A model generated the notes under the pieces. The model was not told the origin of the DNA and ran no database searches. It saw only the letters and a list, made by a program, of their open reading frames with translations. Shown one piece after another: positions 23,610 to 35,624 of a DNA stretch of 64,000 nucleotides (positions are counted from its first letter, which is position 1; each line of letters starts with the position of its first letter). The DNA lies in assembly GCA_017607445.1 (NCBI GenBank), contig JAEVHH010000002.1, forward strand, positions 1,426,001-1,490,000, written 5' to 3'. A program made the translations under genes and the position numbers. The DNA is from Histoplasma ohiense (taxonomy: Eukaryota; Ascomycota; Eurotiomycetes; Onygenales; Ajellomycetaceae).

Positions 23610-25389
23610 ATGTCATCTCCCGCCCCGCTCTTAAAAATACCTACTCCTGGTGCCAACCGCAAACAAGCACCCCGTCTTAAATTGGGGATCCCAGGCTCGC
23701 CCAAGTTGAACATTGCCAATTCAAATGGGGCTGGAACCAACCCTGCTCCGGATGTCCCTCAGCTTTCTCAACCAATCCCTGCTCGTCCAGCTCCTCCCCA
23801 GCTTAGATTAGCCACACCGAAGGGAAGTAAAGGAACTCCACAAGAAGTGAGTTCTTTGAACAATGGACGACCATCTATGCAGATAGTGACAGGCGTTTCT
23901 GCGACATCTTATAATGGCGACTATGGCAACCGCTCAAGGTCAGGAAGCTTCAACACATATGATGGCCGAGTCAGTGGGCCCACATCGGCTACCTCTTCGA
24001 ACTATTCCGCCTTATCTTTTGCCATTGGTTTGAGGCAACCTCCCGGAGGAACGCCTGATCCCACTTCTGCCATTAGTTCTGTATACTCTGACCGGGGAGA
24101 TGGCGGCTTATCAGTGGAAAGAGATAACAGCATGAACGGCTTGTTACCAGATCTGGAGAAGCTGAGTTTGGAAAAAGGGCGGCCGCTAGATGTGGAAGAT
24201 TTAGACGATGAAGGCTGGTTGGCCGCCAGCTCTCAAAAGAAAATTATTGAGCTTGACAGCCTTGGTGAGGGAGCCGGCGGTGCCGTCACTCGTTGCATGC
24301 TTAAAGGTGGAAAAACGGTGTTTGCTCTAAAGGTTGGTGATGGCGTGTATCTATGTCATGTCAAACCTCCCGTGTAAACTTAGCACTAATCTTCATTTGT
24401 TCGATCTTTGCAGATTATCACCACAGACCCGAACCCAGACGTTAAGAAGCAGATTGTTCGGGAATTGAATTTCAATAAAGACTGTGCATCGGAACATATT
24501 TGCCGGTATTACGGCGCATTTATGGACAAATCAACCAGCACCATATCGATTGTTATGGAATTTTGCGAAGGGGGCAGTCTGGACAGCGTTTATAGAGAAG
24601 TGAAGAAGCTTGGAGGACGGACGGGAGAGAAAGTTTTGGGTAAGGTAGCTGAAGGTGTACTAAACGGCCTTACCTACCTTCACGGGCGTAAAATTATCCA
24701 TCGAGGTAAATTTTTTGTCCAAAGCGTGTTATCTATCTGATCACCAACACCCCAACAACTAACTACCAAATCTACAGACATCAAACCTTCTAATATCCTC
24801 TTATGCCGTAATGGCCAAGTCAAGCTCTGTGACTTCGGTGTCAGTGGGGAATTCGGCACCAAAGGCGATGCTAACACCTTTATTGGCACATCTTACTACA
24901 TGGCCCCTGAAAGAATCACAGGCCAATCTTACACCATCACATCCGATGTGTGGTCTCTTGGAGTAACGCTTCTCGAAGTTGCTCAACACCGGTTCCCCTT
25001 CCCTGCAGATGGAACAGAAATGCAACCACGTGCAGGTTTGATAGACCTTCTAACATACATTGTTCGCCAGCCAATCCCTCAGCTGAAGGATGAGCCCGAT
25101 AATGGCATAAAATGGAGCGAAAACTTTAAATATTTCATCGAGTGTTGGTAAGTTTATTATCCCATGTGTCTTGAATTTTCAATCTATCTCGCTGTATTTT
25201 CACACTTTTGGGAAATCCAATACGCTACTGGAAAACTGACATTTATAAAAATTGAGTAGTTTGGAAAAGGAGCCACGAAGACGAGCAACACCGTGGCGCA
25301 TGGCGGATCATCCCTGGATGCTAGAAATGAAAAGCAAGAAGGTCAACATGGCACATTTTCTGAAACAGGTGTGGGGTTGGCAAGACTAG
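23610..25389 (+). CDS. MKK2: MAP kinase kinase of the cell wall integrity pathway (Mkk1/2 type), 504 aa
   Basis: Four exons: 23610-24332, 24414-24705, 24778-25147 and 25260-25389, with introns of 81, 72 and 112 bp. All have GT/AG ends and the joins keep the kinase frame intact. The first ~210 residues are a Ser/Pro-rich regulatory region. It contains a likely MAPK docking site near residues 19-28 (RKQAPRLKLGIP: basic residues then L-x-L). The kinase domain follows: Gly-rich loop LGEGAGGAV (about 216-224), the lysine in FALK, HRDIKPSN at 337-344, DFG at 357-359, a Thr-containing activation loop (T366, T372) and GTSYYMAPERI. The protein should phosphorylate the Slt2/MpkA MAP kinase downstream of Bck1. 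The GEFGTKGDANTF loop is the filamentous-fungal Mkk2 version. Confidence 0.95.
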
Positions 25390-26075
25390 AGGTTTTGGAC
25401 AACTACAAAGCGGCTAACAGCATGCATACGCCATTTTACCCCTCATACTGTTCTTATTATTATTAAGATTCACCAATATTGTTCCAATCTCTAGCTTCAC
25501 TGTGATCTACCGTCCATCTTCTATCGCGCCCGAGATCTCTCTGCTTTCTTCAAACCGTGAGTGACATGCACCGATGGTTAATGAATAATCTATTGTTATT
25601 TTGCGGCTACTTAACCGTATCTCTATCTTGATCTTCAGGTTTGTTATGACTATTTTGGAATTCTTTTTTACTCACCTCTGATCATTTCTTCACCTTTTAT
25701 TTTCGCATTGTTTCCTTCACAATTTTAAATGTTTTTCCCCTTTTTATGGACCCTGGATGACAGGGATCTTCGCTAATACATTTCATTTATTTTATATCGA
25801 ACCTGCTTAGCGTTGGGCTGATTGTTTGGATTATCCATTTTGTAGTTCCCGATTTTCGCTTTCTTTTTGTGAATGAATCGCCTCTCCCATGGCCACATCC
25901 CCCTTCAACACCCACCACACAAGCAGCCATTCATTTCTGGTGTTCCTTTCTTTTTGTTTCTTCCTCTTTTATACCTTGTGGTGGATGACCAACAGGATGA
26001 CAAAACAAACCCAGCATTTCTCTCCCATATACTTTACTGAGAAGACCGGAGTTTTTTTTTTTTTAGGATATATAC

Positions 26076-26112
<37 letters not shown>

Positions 26113-26635
26113 TTATAAATATATATGTTTATAATTTTATATTGATTATTATTATCACTATTTCTGGAGGACGAAGAAAGGTGGGTTGATGGAAGCTCTG
26201 AGTGATGGCAACGATCCAATATCAATATCCCTAGGTAGGTAGGCGCGGGGTTGCGTGGTCTATTATGTATACAGAAACTCGACCGCAAGTATTTTGAATT
26301 TTCCTACCCACCTTCCCCCGGCCGTATACAGCTTCCGTTGTTTCCTTTCTTTCATTCTTAAACCGTTTCCTTCTTATGTTCCCGAGACCCACACATACAC
26401 ACATCACGATAGTAACCCGTATGTCATGATAAATTGAATAGACCTGGCCTAGTTACATCCAATTGTCGTCTCTCCTCTCATCAGCTCTCAGCTCTCAGCT
26501 CTCAGCTTGACGTGATCATGTATTTCATTCATCTGGAACAAAGCTTTCTCTCTCCTTTCCATAGCGGCCAATTCCCATTGTTATCAAAACGTTTTCCTTG
26601 AGAGGGGCAAATTTTTTACCCATTACCTAGGTATA
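25390..26635. other. intergenic between convergent MKK2 and epoxide hydrolase
   Basis: 3' UTRs of two convergent genes plus spacer. Contains an (AT)n microsatellite at about 26080-26110 and a CAGCTCT 7-bp tandem repeat at about 26482-26506. No gene recognised. Confidence 0.6.
26080..26110. repeat. (AT)n microsatellite
   Basis: About 15 AT units, flanked by further A/T-only sequence to about 26150. Potential cruciform and slippage site. Confidence 0.9.
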
Positions 26636-28732
26636 TTATATACTCCCACTAGTTATTTTTGCATCACTTGCGCATTTCCAAGCCACCGCCGCAAACGCTT
26701 CCAGATCCTCCATGAACAACTGCGGTTGCTCAAGCGCAGCAAAATGTCCGCCCTGAAAAGAATTAAAGAGTGCCCCAAAAAAAAAAAAAAAAAAAAAAAT
26801 TTCAGTTCCATCCAATCCCACGCATCCCAATGAATAAAAACAAAAAGAGTCAAACTTGAAAGAAGAAAAGAGGGAGAAGCAGAGCTTGAAGGCAAATAAA
26901 TAGTAATAATACACTTACTTTGTCATGTTCCTTATGGAACACCATGTTTCCTAACTTCCGCGCCCACGCTATCGGCGTCGGACATACTTCCTTCGGGAAA
27001 TATGAGTACCCGAAGGGCTTGTTGTTCGGGGTTTGCGGAGTGGATAACAAGGTCGGCTGGAAAATGTAGGTATAAATAAATAAATTAGTACATGTACATC
27101 ACCTGAGTGACCCTCATTTCCACCCCCCAAAAACAAGGACGGGTTGCAGTTGAAAGGGGTTCAAAATATCTGCGACGGGGGTTGAACGGCGAACGAGGAG
27201 ATTTTGTCACACCAACGTTCCAACGCAAACAAAACCCCCTGAAAAGGGTCAAGGAAGAACAGAAAGGCAACACGCGAAGGGAGAGAGATCGCAAAGCGAA
27301 AAAAAAAAAAAAAAAAACCAAAGATACTAACGCTCCGATACGGATATATGCCACGCCCCATGGACTCCGTAAACCAATAGAGCGTCACAGACCGCAGAAT
27401 CTCCTCCGTTGACGGGGCCACGTCCGACCAGGACAAGAACTTTTCGCCTATCCACCCCAGCAATGAGATCGGACTAGCACCCAACAGTAGCCCGATGGTG
27501 CTGGGTCGCGTGGCATGCTCCAGCGCATATGCGTTGCCTGTTTGCTTCCATAGTGCGCCGCGCTCAAGGCCCGCCTTTTCCGATTCGGTGAGGGGGGTGT
27601 CGGGTATTGGGGAGCTTAGGGTCATATAGAAATTGATGTGGAATCCTGGTGTATGCGTGGGTATGGGCTTCTCCTTTATTGCTTATATGTATATTTTGTG
27701 GTGCTGATGAAAGGAGGAGGCGGAGGGGAGGGGGAGAAAGGCAAAGGAGCGTTATTATGCATTGACACACCTTTGCAAGCCTTGTACAACTCGTTCAATC
27801 TCATCGCAACGGGAGACGCAAGATCGCCCCCTTGCGCCAGATAGCCTGACGATTCAAATCCAAGGTCTACCATGAGCTGGTGCATGACCTTGACTATGTC
27901 GGTCTCATCGAAGCCACGCGTTAGCGGCGGTGTTGACGAGAAGGCGTAGCCTGGGAGGGAGGGGACGATCAGATGATAAGGGAGGGTTTGGGGGGTGTAT
28001 TTCTCCCGCATTAGAGTGAGGAGAGGGAGGAATTCGAGGAAGCTGCCTGTTTGTGAGAGGGGATTTTGTTCAGTTGTGTGTCTATTTTATTCACCCTTCT
28101 GGGTATCGACTCGTTGGATACAATATATTCTGAGATGGAGGGGATTGGACGGTCGAGTTTGTATATACCTGGCCAGCCATGGAGAAGTGCAATGGGGATC
28201 GCATCGGCTCTCTGAGAGAATAAAGCGACGAAATGGATTTTAAACTCCTCATTCTCATTCCCGGCGGGGAGTTCGACCGTTGCCCTGAAGTTGGGAAATG
28301 AGTTGATGAACTCCTCGTTCTTTCTCCTGCGATGCACCGAATTTTAGAATTGCCACATATATACTGATGACATCCCATCAACTCTCCCCCCATAAAGATA
28401 GTCCGATCATCTTCACTCTCTAAAGAGAATCCATGACCCATCTCCAACGGATATAATTCCCAACCTTTTTTTTCTCGGACCCGAGAGCTTGATCAAAGAA
28501 GAGCAGCATACCAATCAAACTCCTCCTCCCAGTACTTCTTCGTCTCCGCCAGCCACTTATGGCTAATCCCATACCTCCCGTCTTCCTGCAGACTCTCATA
28601 TGTCGGTGCGGGAATCTTTGACAGCTTTAACAGCATCTTGAATTCGCTTAGCTGCTGTTCGGGGATTGCGACATGGAAAAATTCTGGGGCCTTGGAGGCC
28701 ACGGATGGTATGGTGCTGTAGCTTGCTGTCAT
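26636..28732 (-). CDS. alpha/beta-hydrolase, microsomal-type epoxide hydrolase, 407 aa
   Basis: Six exons on the minus strand: 28512-28732, 28169-28326, 27771-28046, 27332-27645, 26919-27056 and 26636-26752. The introns (185, 122, 125, 275 and 166 bp) all have GT/AG ends, and the summed frame is exactly 408 codons with the stop. The N-terminal ~100 residues are the epoxide hydrolase N-terminal domain (FDWRKNEEFINSFPNF). The core follows: oxyanion motif HGWPGS (123-128), nucleophile elbow QGGDLAS with Asp201, a lid with YWFTESMGRGIYPYR that carries a ring-opening Tyr, KPFGYSYFPKE, and the catalytic His in GGHFAALE (His372). It hydrolyses epoxides to diols. It probably acts in detoxification or secondary metabolism; no cluster surrounds it. 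No signal peptide is seen. The 275-bp intron holds an A-tract and is the least certain join. Confidence 0.9.
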
Positions 28733-29801
28733 TTCCCCTTATTCTTTTTTTTCTTCCTCTGCTTTTGAAGGTGTTCCTCGGTTAAAAACCTTTTTGTTTT
28801 AATTTTCTTTCTCGTAAATTCGTATAGTTATTCCTCATTTGCCGTTTGTGTTCTAGAATGATAATTTATAACCTCATATATTGTTGAGCGTATCTGTGGC
28901 TTTGATAATTAGTTTCTTGCTGGCGATCATTACGCTCCTTGGCGGGGGTGGGGTTTTCTGGTCCTGAACATGATGTTGAGTGCAAGGATAGCTTGGTGGT
29001 TGATGTGCAACTAATGCCAACCATCTCCGGTTGATTGCGGATCTCGGACCTTTGTCCATGGTTTTCCACCAACACCGAGGGTACCTTCTTGGGATGTTCT
29101 AGTGTCGGAGCCTGTTGACTTGAGATGTTGAAATATTGACACTTATCAAGGCTAAAGAGGCATTCCCCGTGCTCAGATACATATAGCCAGAGAGTCTTTA
29201 TTTTCCATTGACAAATGCATTCTTTCTTGGGTATGCTAGAGCCGAGGTGGTGCGTCTCCCCGAGGTCGCATTGTTCAAATGCTATGGTCGCATTTCTCTT
29301 GAGCTGAGCTATCCATGGATGGCTACTGCAGTCACGTGCCATAAGCTATTTGGTAGAGCTCCCCTCGCTAGTGGTCAATACACAACAACGTTATCCTCCT
29401 ACAACTTTTCTATGTTTCAAGCTGTGTTGGGTGGAATTTTGCATCATGAGCTGCACCTGGAATGTGTTAGCAGGACTTCAATCTCGAAGAGGCGACACAA
29501 AAAGGGGAGGGAAGAGGGGAACTGTAGACCTAACCAGCGTGATGCTCAACTATCCATTTACCCCCGTCGAGAAAGTCAAGTGGCTAGAATTCAGGAGAGG
29601 CTTCAGTGGTTCGGGAGACACTAAGTTATGTTATTCACTTGGGTATCGAAGTTCAAATCAGTGTTCCCAGCTGCAGGGTTCATTCAGATAGTAAATCCCC
29701 ACGCCCATAGCTAGCTAACACATTCATATCTGTCATCAATCAAAATAATAAATAATATAAAATAAACACTGAACCAAATGTGTAGTCAACATAAAGCATC
29801 A
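28733..29801. other. intergenic
   Basis: 1.07 kb between the start of the epoxide hydrolase gene and the 3' end of SEC39. Minus-strand frames at 28866-29342 and plus-strand frames at 29208-29691 have no recognisable content. Confidence 0.5.
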
Positions 29802-32793
29802 TTATCCATCCATATTAGCATTAGCGTTAGCATTATTATGATTGCTGTTGTTAACCGGTTGAGCACCCAGCATCCACCCAAGCCCACTGGCCAACCCGCC
29901 GGTCACCATATTACTCACAACATCCCTCTTCCTAACCCGTCCACCCGCACCTCCCTCGCCACCACTCCCCCCTCCCGTACCCATGGTATCCATACTAATG
30001 CGTCTCGAATCACTTGAAACACGACTAGAAGGAGAACCAGTCTCAGAGCCACGAAGCGGAAACGCGGTTTTGCTAATTGCCTGAGCCGCGCCGCGTGCCA
30101 CTTCAAATAATCCCATGGGCGCCTCTTCATATCCGCCGGCCAAGTGGGATGTGCGTTTGGCCTGGCCCGTCCGGAACCGCTTAGCTCGCTCTGTTTCTAG
30201 AGCATCGAGTTCAGCATCGGACGGGCCGAAACCGCCTGGCAAGGTTTTTGAGCTGGATGTGATACTATCCCCGCGCGCATCCCAGTTTTCGGCCTCTGCC
30301 GACTCTCGCGCGCGGAGAGAAGTCATCTCTTCATCGCAGCGGCGCCATACGGCAAGGATCTCTGGGAGGTTCTCGGGTGAAGGTGTGAGTATTAGCGCTA
30401 GAGAGAGCAGCTCCATGCGTTGGGAAAGGTGGAGGATCTGAGATTGGAGTGGTTTATTAGTTGATTCGGAGACGTTTGAGCGATGTCGACCAGCATTATA
30501 CGCGGCACGCCATGATACATCATCGCCTTTGGCTATCGCAGTATTTGATGTTATTGATGGTGGAGCCAGGCGTGTGAGAACGTAGGAATATGCGGTATCG
30601 AAATCATTGGCTTCTAGAGCAGCGGAGATGGAAAGTGATATGATTCGATGATCTGAGGCTAACAATTCTTCTTCGCGGGACGGGGTTTCTTTGTTGTGTA
30701 TTGGCTCATCGTCGTCTCTGGGGCGTGCGGGGAAGCCTGCGGTAACGAGGTGTCGGCCAATTGTAATCAGATTATCGAGTTCTGTGTATGCTTTGGGATT
30801 TTGCTCGAGGACTTTGCCAATTAATGAAAGGGGATCATGGTGCACGCGGATGCTGACAGGTTGAAACGGGACTCCATGTTGCAGCGTCAGAGAATAAAAT
30901 GATAATGAATGCGTAGCGGATATCAACGCCCTGATTTGCTGGAATTTTTCAGAGTGTGGGAAGTAAGGTCCAAACGATTCGAGCCTATCATCAAAGTCAA
31001 TATACTGTTAGGCATGGCCAAGGGGAAGCAGATATACATTTCTGAAGCTCGCTTTATCCCGCCTCTCGTTTTATTTCCATTAGTGGCATTGTCGTATGAC
31101 GCAAATATTGCCTCTGTCACTGCAGCCTCAATTTGTGCTGGTGGGAGCGGGGACGAGGTTAGGGTATTGGCGTAGATCCCAACCGCAACTTCGTATTCTA
31201 CGATTGGTTAGACAGTTAACACCTTACTTTGGGAGGGGAGAAACACTTACGTCTTGCATTTAACATGGTTTTCAATATTTCCCCTTCGAGGAGAACTAGA
31301 GGAACGCGCCAGAAAAGCCCATGGCCGGGAATGAGTTTCGCTTCAAGCTTCTCGAATTGATCAGAATAGCCCCAGTCTCTCAACCAGAGTAGCTGTAGCC
31401 TGACTTTCTTCCAGTCACGTCCTGTTTTATGGTCCCGCTGCAGGGCTTCAACAACAGAGTGAAACTCTGAGAGCTGCATTTCATCGCTAGCGAGTAGACA
31501 AATATCCGCAGCCGCCCTGCATGAAATTGCATGGCCGAAGCCAGCCAAAGTACGAATAGAAACAAGAATGGCGTCAATGAACGCGATTGACCGAGTAGTG
31601 GGGAATGTGAGGGGATTAGAAGGCTCTAGCAGAGCATTCTGGAGAATGGCGCCTCGAGAAATATCGGAAAGGCAAGTAAGGTCGAGATTGAGAGGCTCGA
31701 GATCATTTTCAAATATGCGCAGGACAGAGTGACCAGGAATCTCAAGCAAGGACGCAATTCTGGATAAAACCCGACAGGATCCATCGAGAGTCTCTGGTGT
31801 AGCTTGTGTGGTCGCATAAATAGTTGCAAGCGCGGCTTGACCGTAGTTGAGAGAAAGCTGAGTATCGCCATTAGATAACCCCAAACCTTCCGATTTATTA
31901 TAGCCGCCAAAATCTATATCGTCCGGACCTGACCATTGTTCTACAGCTTCCACTGCCATGGGAAAGTCCCTCATACTGGTCGACAGCAGCCACTCATTAA
32001 CCTCTTGCCATCCGTCTCTCTCTGACTCAGCCGAAGGATCTTTGTTATCAAATATAGCAATTGACCCCGAACGTTCAAGTTGAGTGAGTTTCCGTCTTTT
32101 CGAGCTCGCATGACCGTACATCCATGGCCCTACCAGGCCCCTTAAGTCTCTGCCTACATCCCCACCCCTATCCCGCGACTCAGTCTTTGACAGCAAGATA
32201 TTGACCGCGCTTCCTGAATCCAACGACTGTATAATGTCCAAAGATAACTCAACGTCATTCTCACAATGGTATTCGTAATTGAATCGAAGTAGAGGTAGTG
32301 CGGTCGATATGATCCAGGTTTGCAGGTACTCCGAAGTGTGAAGGAATGGCTCCAGTAGCTCGATAATAAAGGGCTGTAGCCCCGACTCGTTGTCTATTCT
32401 GTGCGCTCGATGGATGAGAAATTGAACCAGTGGGATATCTGGTTCGTGTTCTGCATGCCCGGGGTACCGGAGCGGTAGAAGATGTAGTCGTTGGACCTGT
32501 TTCCTCGCTGCGGATGTAGGCAGCTCTCCAACTGAAGCAAGATCCAAATCATCATTTTCATCCTCTGCGGGAGGTGTGGATCTGTTGACTAGACTCTCAA
32601 TAACAGGGGTGTATCGGGAAGGCTCGGTGCTCTCAGGCAGAAAGGTCAAAATAATGCGGAGGAATATATCGATATTATCGCCGCCATGGAAATGGGACTG
32701 TAAACGTGGCAATGCGGACACATCGCCGTTTACGCAGAGCTGAACGGCAAAGACGATGAGATGGGCATCGGACAATTCTGCAAGGGATTTCAT
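29802..32793 (-). CDS. SEC39: Sec39-domain protein of the Dsl1 ER-tethering complex, 961 aa
   Basis: Three exons: 31251-32793, 31038-31197 and 29802-30984. The two 53-bp introns (GTAAGT...GTAG and GTATAT...ATAG) bring three open frames into one 962-codon reading frame. The protein opens with SLAELSDAHLIVFAVQL and LRIILTFLPESTEPS, the signature start of the fungal Sec39 domain. That domain is all-helical and fills most of the chain. A C-terminal Gly/Ser-rich tail ends in an Asn/Ala run. Sec39 (Dsl3) joins Dsl1 and Tip20 to capture COPI vesicles returning from the Golgi; the human relative is NBAS/NAG. No membrane span is expected. It is transcribed divergently from NDUFS5 with 266 bp between the start codons. 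Confidence 0.88.
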
Positions 32794-33059
32794 GGTGGTG
32801 CTCTTCTCATGGCGAATAAGAGCATTTCAAGCGATTGCAAGAGTGCTTGCGCACAGGATCATGGTCAAAATGAAATCAATGGGTGGGTTGGTGAGGCTCT
32901 TGGTCAAAGCTCGGGCCAATCGTGGCTCGTGCTGGCAACAAACGACGCATTTCCCCGAACAAGAGCCTCAACTCCGCCAACTGCAACTTCGTCCGTCTCA
33001 AGCGCAAGCAATTTGCTATCCACCCCCTCCGCGATTGAAGCTCCAATTGGTACTTCACA
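32794..33059. promoter_or_regulatory. 266-bp shared promoter region between SEC39 and NDUFS5
   Basis: The two start codons face away from each other with only 266 bp between them, so both promoters and 5' leaders lie here. No TATA box is obvious. The sequence is open in several frames by chance, which explains long spurious plus-strand frames running from 32756 into NDUFS5. Confidence 0.65.
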
Positions 33060-33617
33060 ATGGCATCAGGATATGGCCTCAATGGCGGTATGTATCAATT
33101 TTTATTTCGACAGATGCCTACTCTACCCTTCCCTCCATTTCCCACCTTACGAATCCCGTCCTCCCTTCGTGCTTCGGTTGCTACCTCCTCAAACTGACAC
33201 CGAATCGTCCATCCAGGCCCGTCCCGCTGTTTTCCCTTCTGGCAAGAACTTCTCGGTTGCTACGTAGTTAATGCTAGCGAAGGCGATGCCGGAAAGAAGA
33301 AGTGTGTCCCAGCACTAGAGGATTACCATGAGTGTTTGCATCACAGAAAAGAGGTAAAATTTCCCGGGAACCGCTATCATCGAGAATGTATCCCACGGGA
33401 ATCGAGTCCGTGTTGGCAAAGATGGAAATGAATCTTGAGGGCTAATGCAAATCAAAATGGCTGGATCTAGGCTGCGCGAATGCGGGCGATGCAACAGGCA
33501 TATCGAAAGGCGGAAGCGGCACATCCCAGAGAGAATGCGCCAAAGGCGGAACAGATACGTTCGTTAGGATTATTAGGCAAGGACGAGGAATCAAAGGCAA
33601 TATTGGGGGCGCGATGA
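33060..33617 (+). CDS. NDUFS5: mitochondrial complex I 15-kDa subunit (NDUFS5-type, twin CX9C), 103 aa
   Basis: Three exons: 33060-33087, 33217-33353 and 33471-33617, with introns of 129 and 117 bp. The first exon encodes only MASGYGLNGG (last codon split). Exon 2 has two CX9C motifs, CFPFWQELLGC and CVPALEDYHEC, the pattern of Mia40-dependent intermembrane-space proteins and of the complex I NDUFS5/15-kDa subunit. Exon 3 is a charged helix (MRAMQQAYRKAEAAHPRENA) ending KDEESKAILGAR. Length is normal for the family. It would be an accessory subunit of NADH:ubiquinone oxidoreductase on the intermembrane-space side. It is too fragmented for open-reading-frame searches and was found by splicing by eye. 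Confidence 0.9.
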
Positions 33618-35624
33618 GCCCAGGTGTTGGAGATGGGACAATTTTTAGCATGCGTTGAGGAGGCATTTTTCTGTTACTATATGTACTAGTTTCTATACCT
33701 GTTGGGTTTTTTTTTTTTCTCTCTTCTCGGTTGCGGACTTCCATTTCGCGCCTTTTCATCGTTTCTAAAGGTCCGGGGCTGAGGCGGGAGAGTTGCATGG
33801 CAATGCAAAACGCACAATGTGACTTATGTATTTTCACTCTAGATTTTGAAAAACAGATATACGACATCGCCTCTTTCGTCCTCTTGCAAATGTATCATCA
33901 TTCTATTTTGCGTTGGCGTTTCTTGATATCCCGCGCTTATTTCCCTGTCTGGTATCTACATATTCTTGTTGCAAGCATCGGGTGACCTTGCTGCGCAGAG
34001 TTCCTCATCCGAAAAGCACGCAGGATACATGAAAACATGTCCCGTATATTTTTTTTCCCACCTTGTCTGATCTTTTCTTTGAAATGACAAATCTGATGCT
34101 CAGTTCAATAGCCCTGGATTTCTTGATTTATTTGATATATACATATTTTTTGATATCTTGGTGATGGGAGTTTTCGCTCAAATTCAACGATGATAAAATG
34201 TTCCCGGAAGAATCTGATGACGCTTCTGTTGATCCACTGTTTAGCAAAAGCCAGTCGCTAAAACAGTGCAATCATTACTCAGATATTTGGGTCCGAATGC
34301 AGGTTCAGCGTTCAGCGTTGAGGTTTCCAGAAGAGTCGATCTCCTAAAGTTGTCTATGACGTTGGCATACCGAGATACATTTTTCCTTCCCGGAAATTAT
34401 TCCTTGGCTGATAGTCGGTGAATTAAAGTATTTATTGAATATTTTTGACCCTAGATGAGCAAAGATTAGATTGCTTCGAATTATCTCCCCTCGAGAGTTG
34501 GACAACTACTGCGTAGTTAAGCTCTTGGTTAGTGCAAAACGAGACCACAGGAAATTTTCTCAAGAGTGCCCATCAAAAGGCTAAAAACAGGAAATGTCTG
34601 TGCAGCAGAGTGCATTGGTCGCGCCGCGTACCCTGTAAAAGGGGCCATACGGGGGGTAAAAGGAGAAGGGGGCTGCCAGACCAGAAGAAGAGAGAAGAGA
34701 GTTGGGGCTCCGCGAGATGGGCTCAGTGGGAAGATCAGCCTCGAGGAAAAAGCACCTGCACTCAAGATCTGGGCAACGTTGGGTAGGTAGTTTTCAAGCC
34801 GGCGACGCTGGCCCCGGCGCAGCTTAACCCTTGTTCAACAGCCTCAATTTCGCAAATGTCGAAAGCTAACGGACGCCCATGGTTCATGCCTCCATGAATA
34901 GCAACCCACAGTATTACCAGTATTACCACCCTGATCCTACGCTTTCTCTCCCTGGCAGATACCGGCGCAGTAACAGCACATCATCGACGGTCAATTGACC
35001 CTGGCGGCCTGGCGCCGGGTCAATGATCAGCAATGAGCCGAGAGGGGATTAGGGTCCAACATCACGTGCCGCGCTACACCACGCCTCGTTCCAGGGATTA
35101 CATGCCGCTATGCTGCAAACGGAAAACTTAGCGAGGCGTAAACATGGGTAGGCGCGCTGGCTGGAGGACTGTCCCAATGATATAAACATCCAGCGCGACC
35201 TCGACAAATTTTCTCTGAAGCACCAAGAAACTATTGACCCGGTCCACACCCCCATATCGCCAGCCCGACAGGCCAAACTCGGCCAGGCCTCTTTTGCTGC
35301 TTTTACTACCGCCACTCCTCTGCTGCTTGCTGGTGGTGTTTTGCAGCTCCACTTCGCTTCTATACTTGGTTTTTTTCTTATTTATTTTATTTTCCCCAAA
35401 GAAAACACCACGGTTGCAGGTCTCAAATAAATAGAGACACATCACTACACTAATCATAATAATATTTTTTTTTTTTGCTTCTACTGTGTTATGATGGGTA
35501 TTGTGACGGGTTGCTCCCTGACTGCGACAACTACCCCTACTACCCCTACTACCCCTACCGCCCTTACCGCTCGCTCTCCCCTTATATTTTTTGCTATTTT
35601 TGCCTTCTAGTCCCGTGACTCGCC
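33618..35624. other. intergenic upstream of MOT1
   Basis: 2 kb with no recognised gene. AT-rich to about 34500, then GC-richer around 34600-35150. A T-tract (35465-35477) and CTACCCC repeats (35534-35562) lie just upstream of MOT1 and probably belong to its promoter. Confidence 0.5.

Noticed and set aside
32756..33271. Long plus-strand frames of about 170 codons across the SEC39/NDUFS5 promoter
   Set aside because: They run over the SEC39 start region, ignore the well-supported NDUFS5 splice sites and give no sensible protein.
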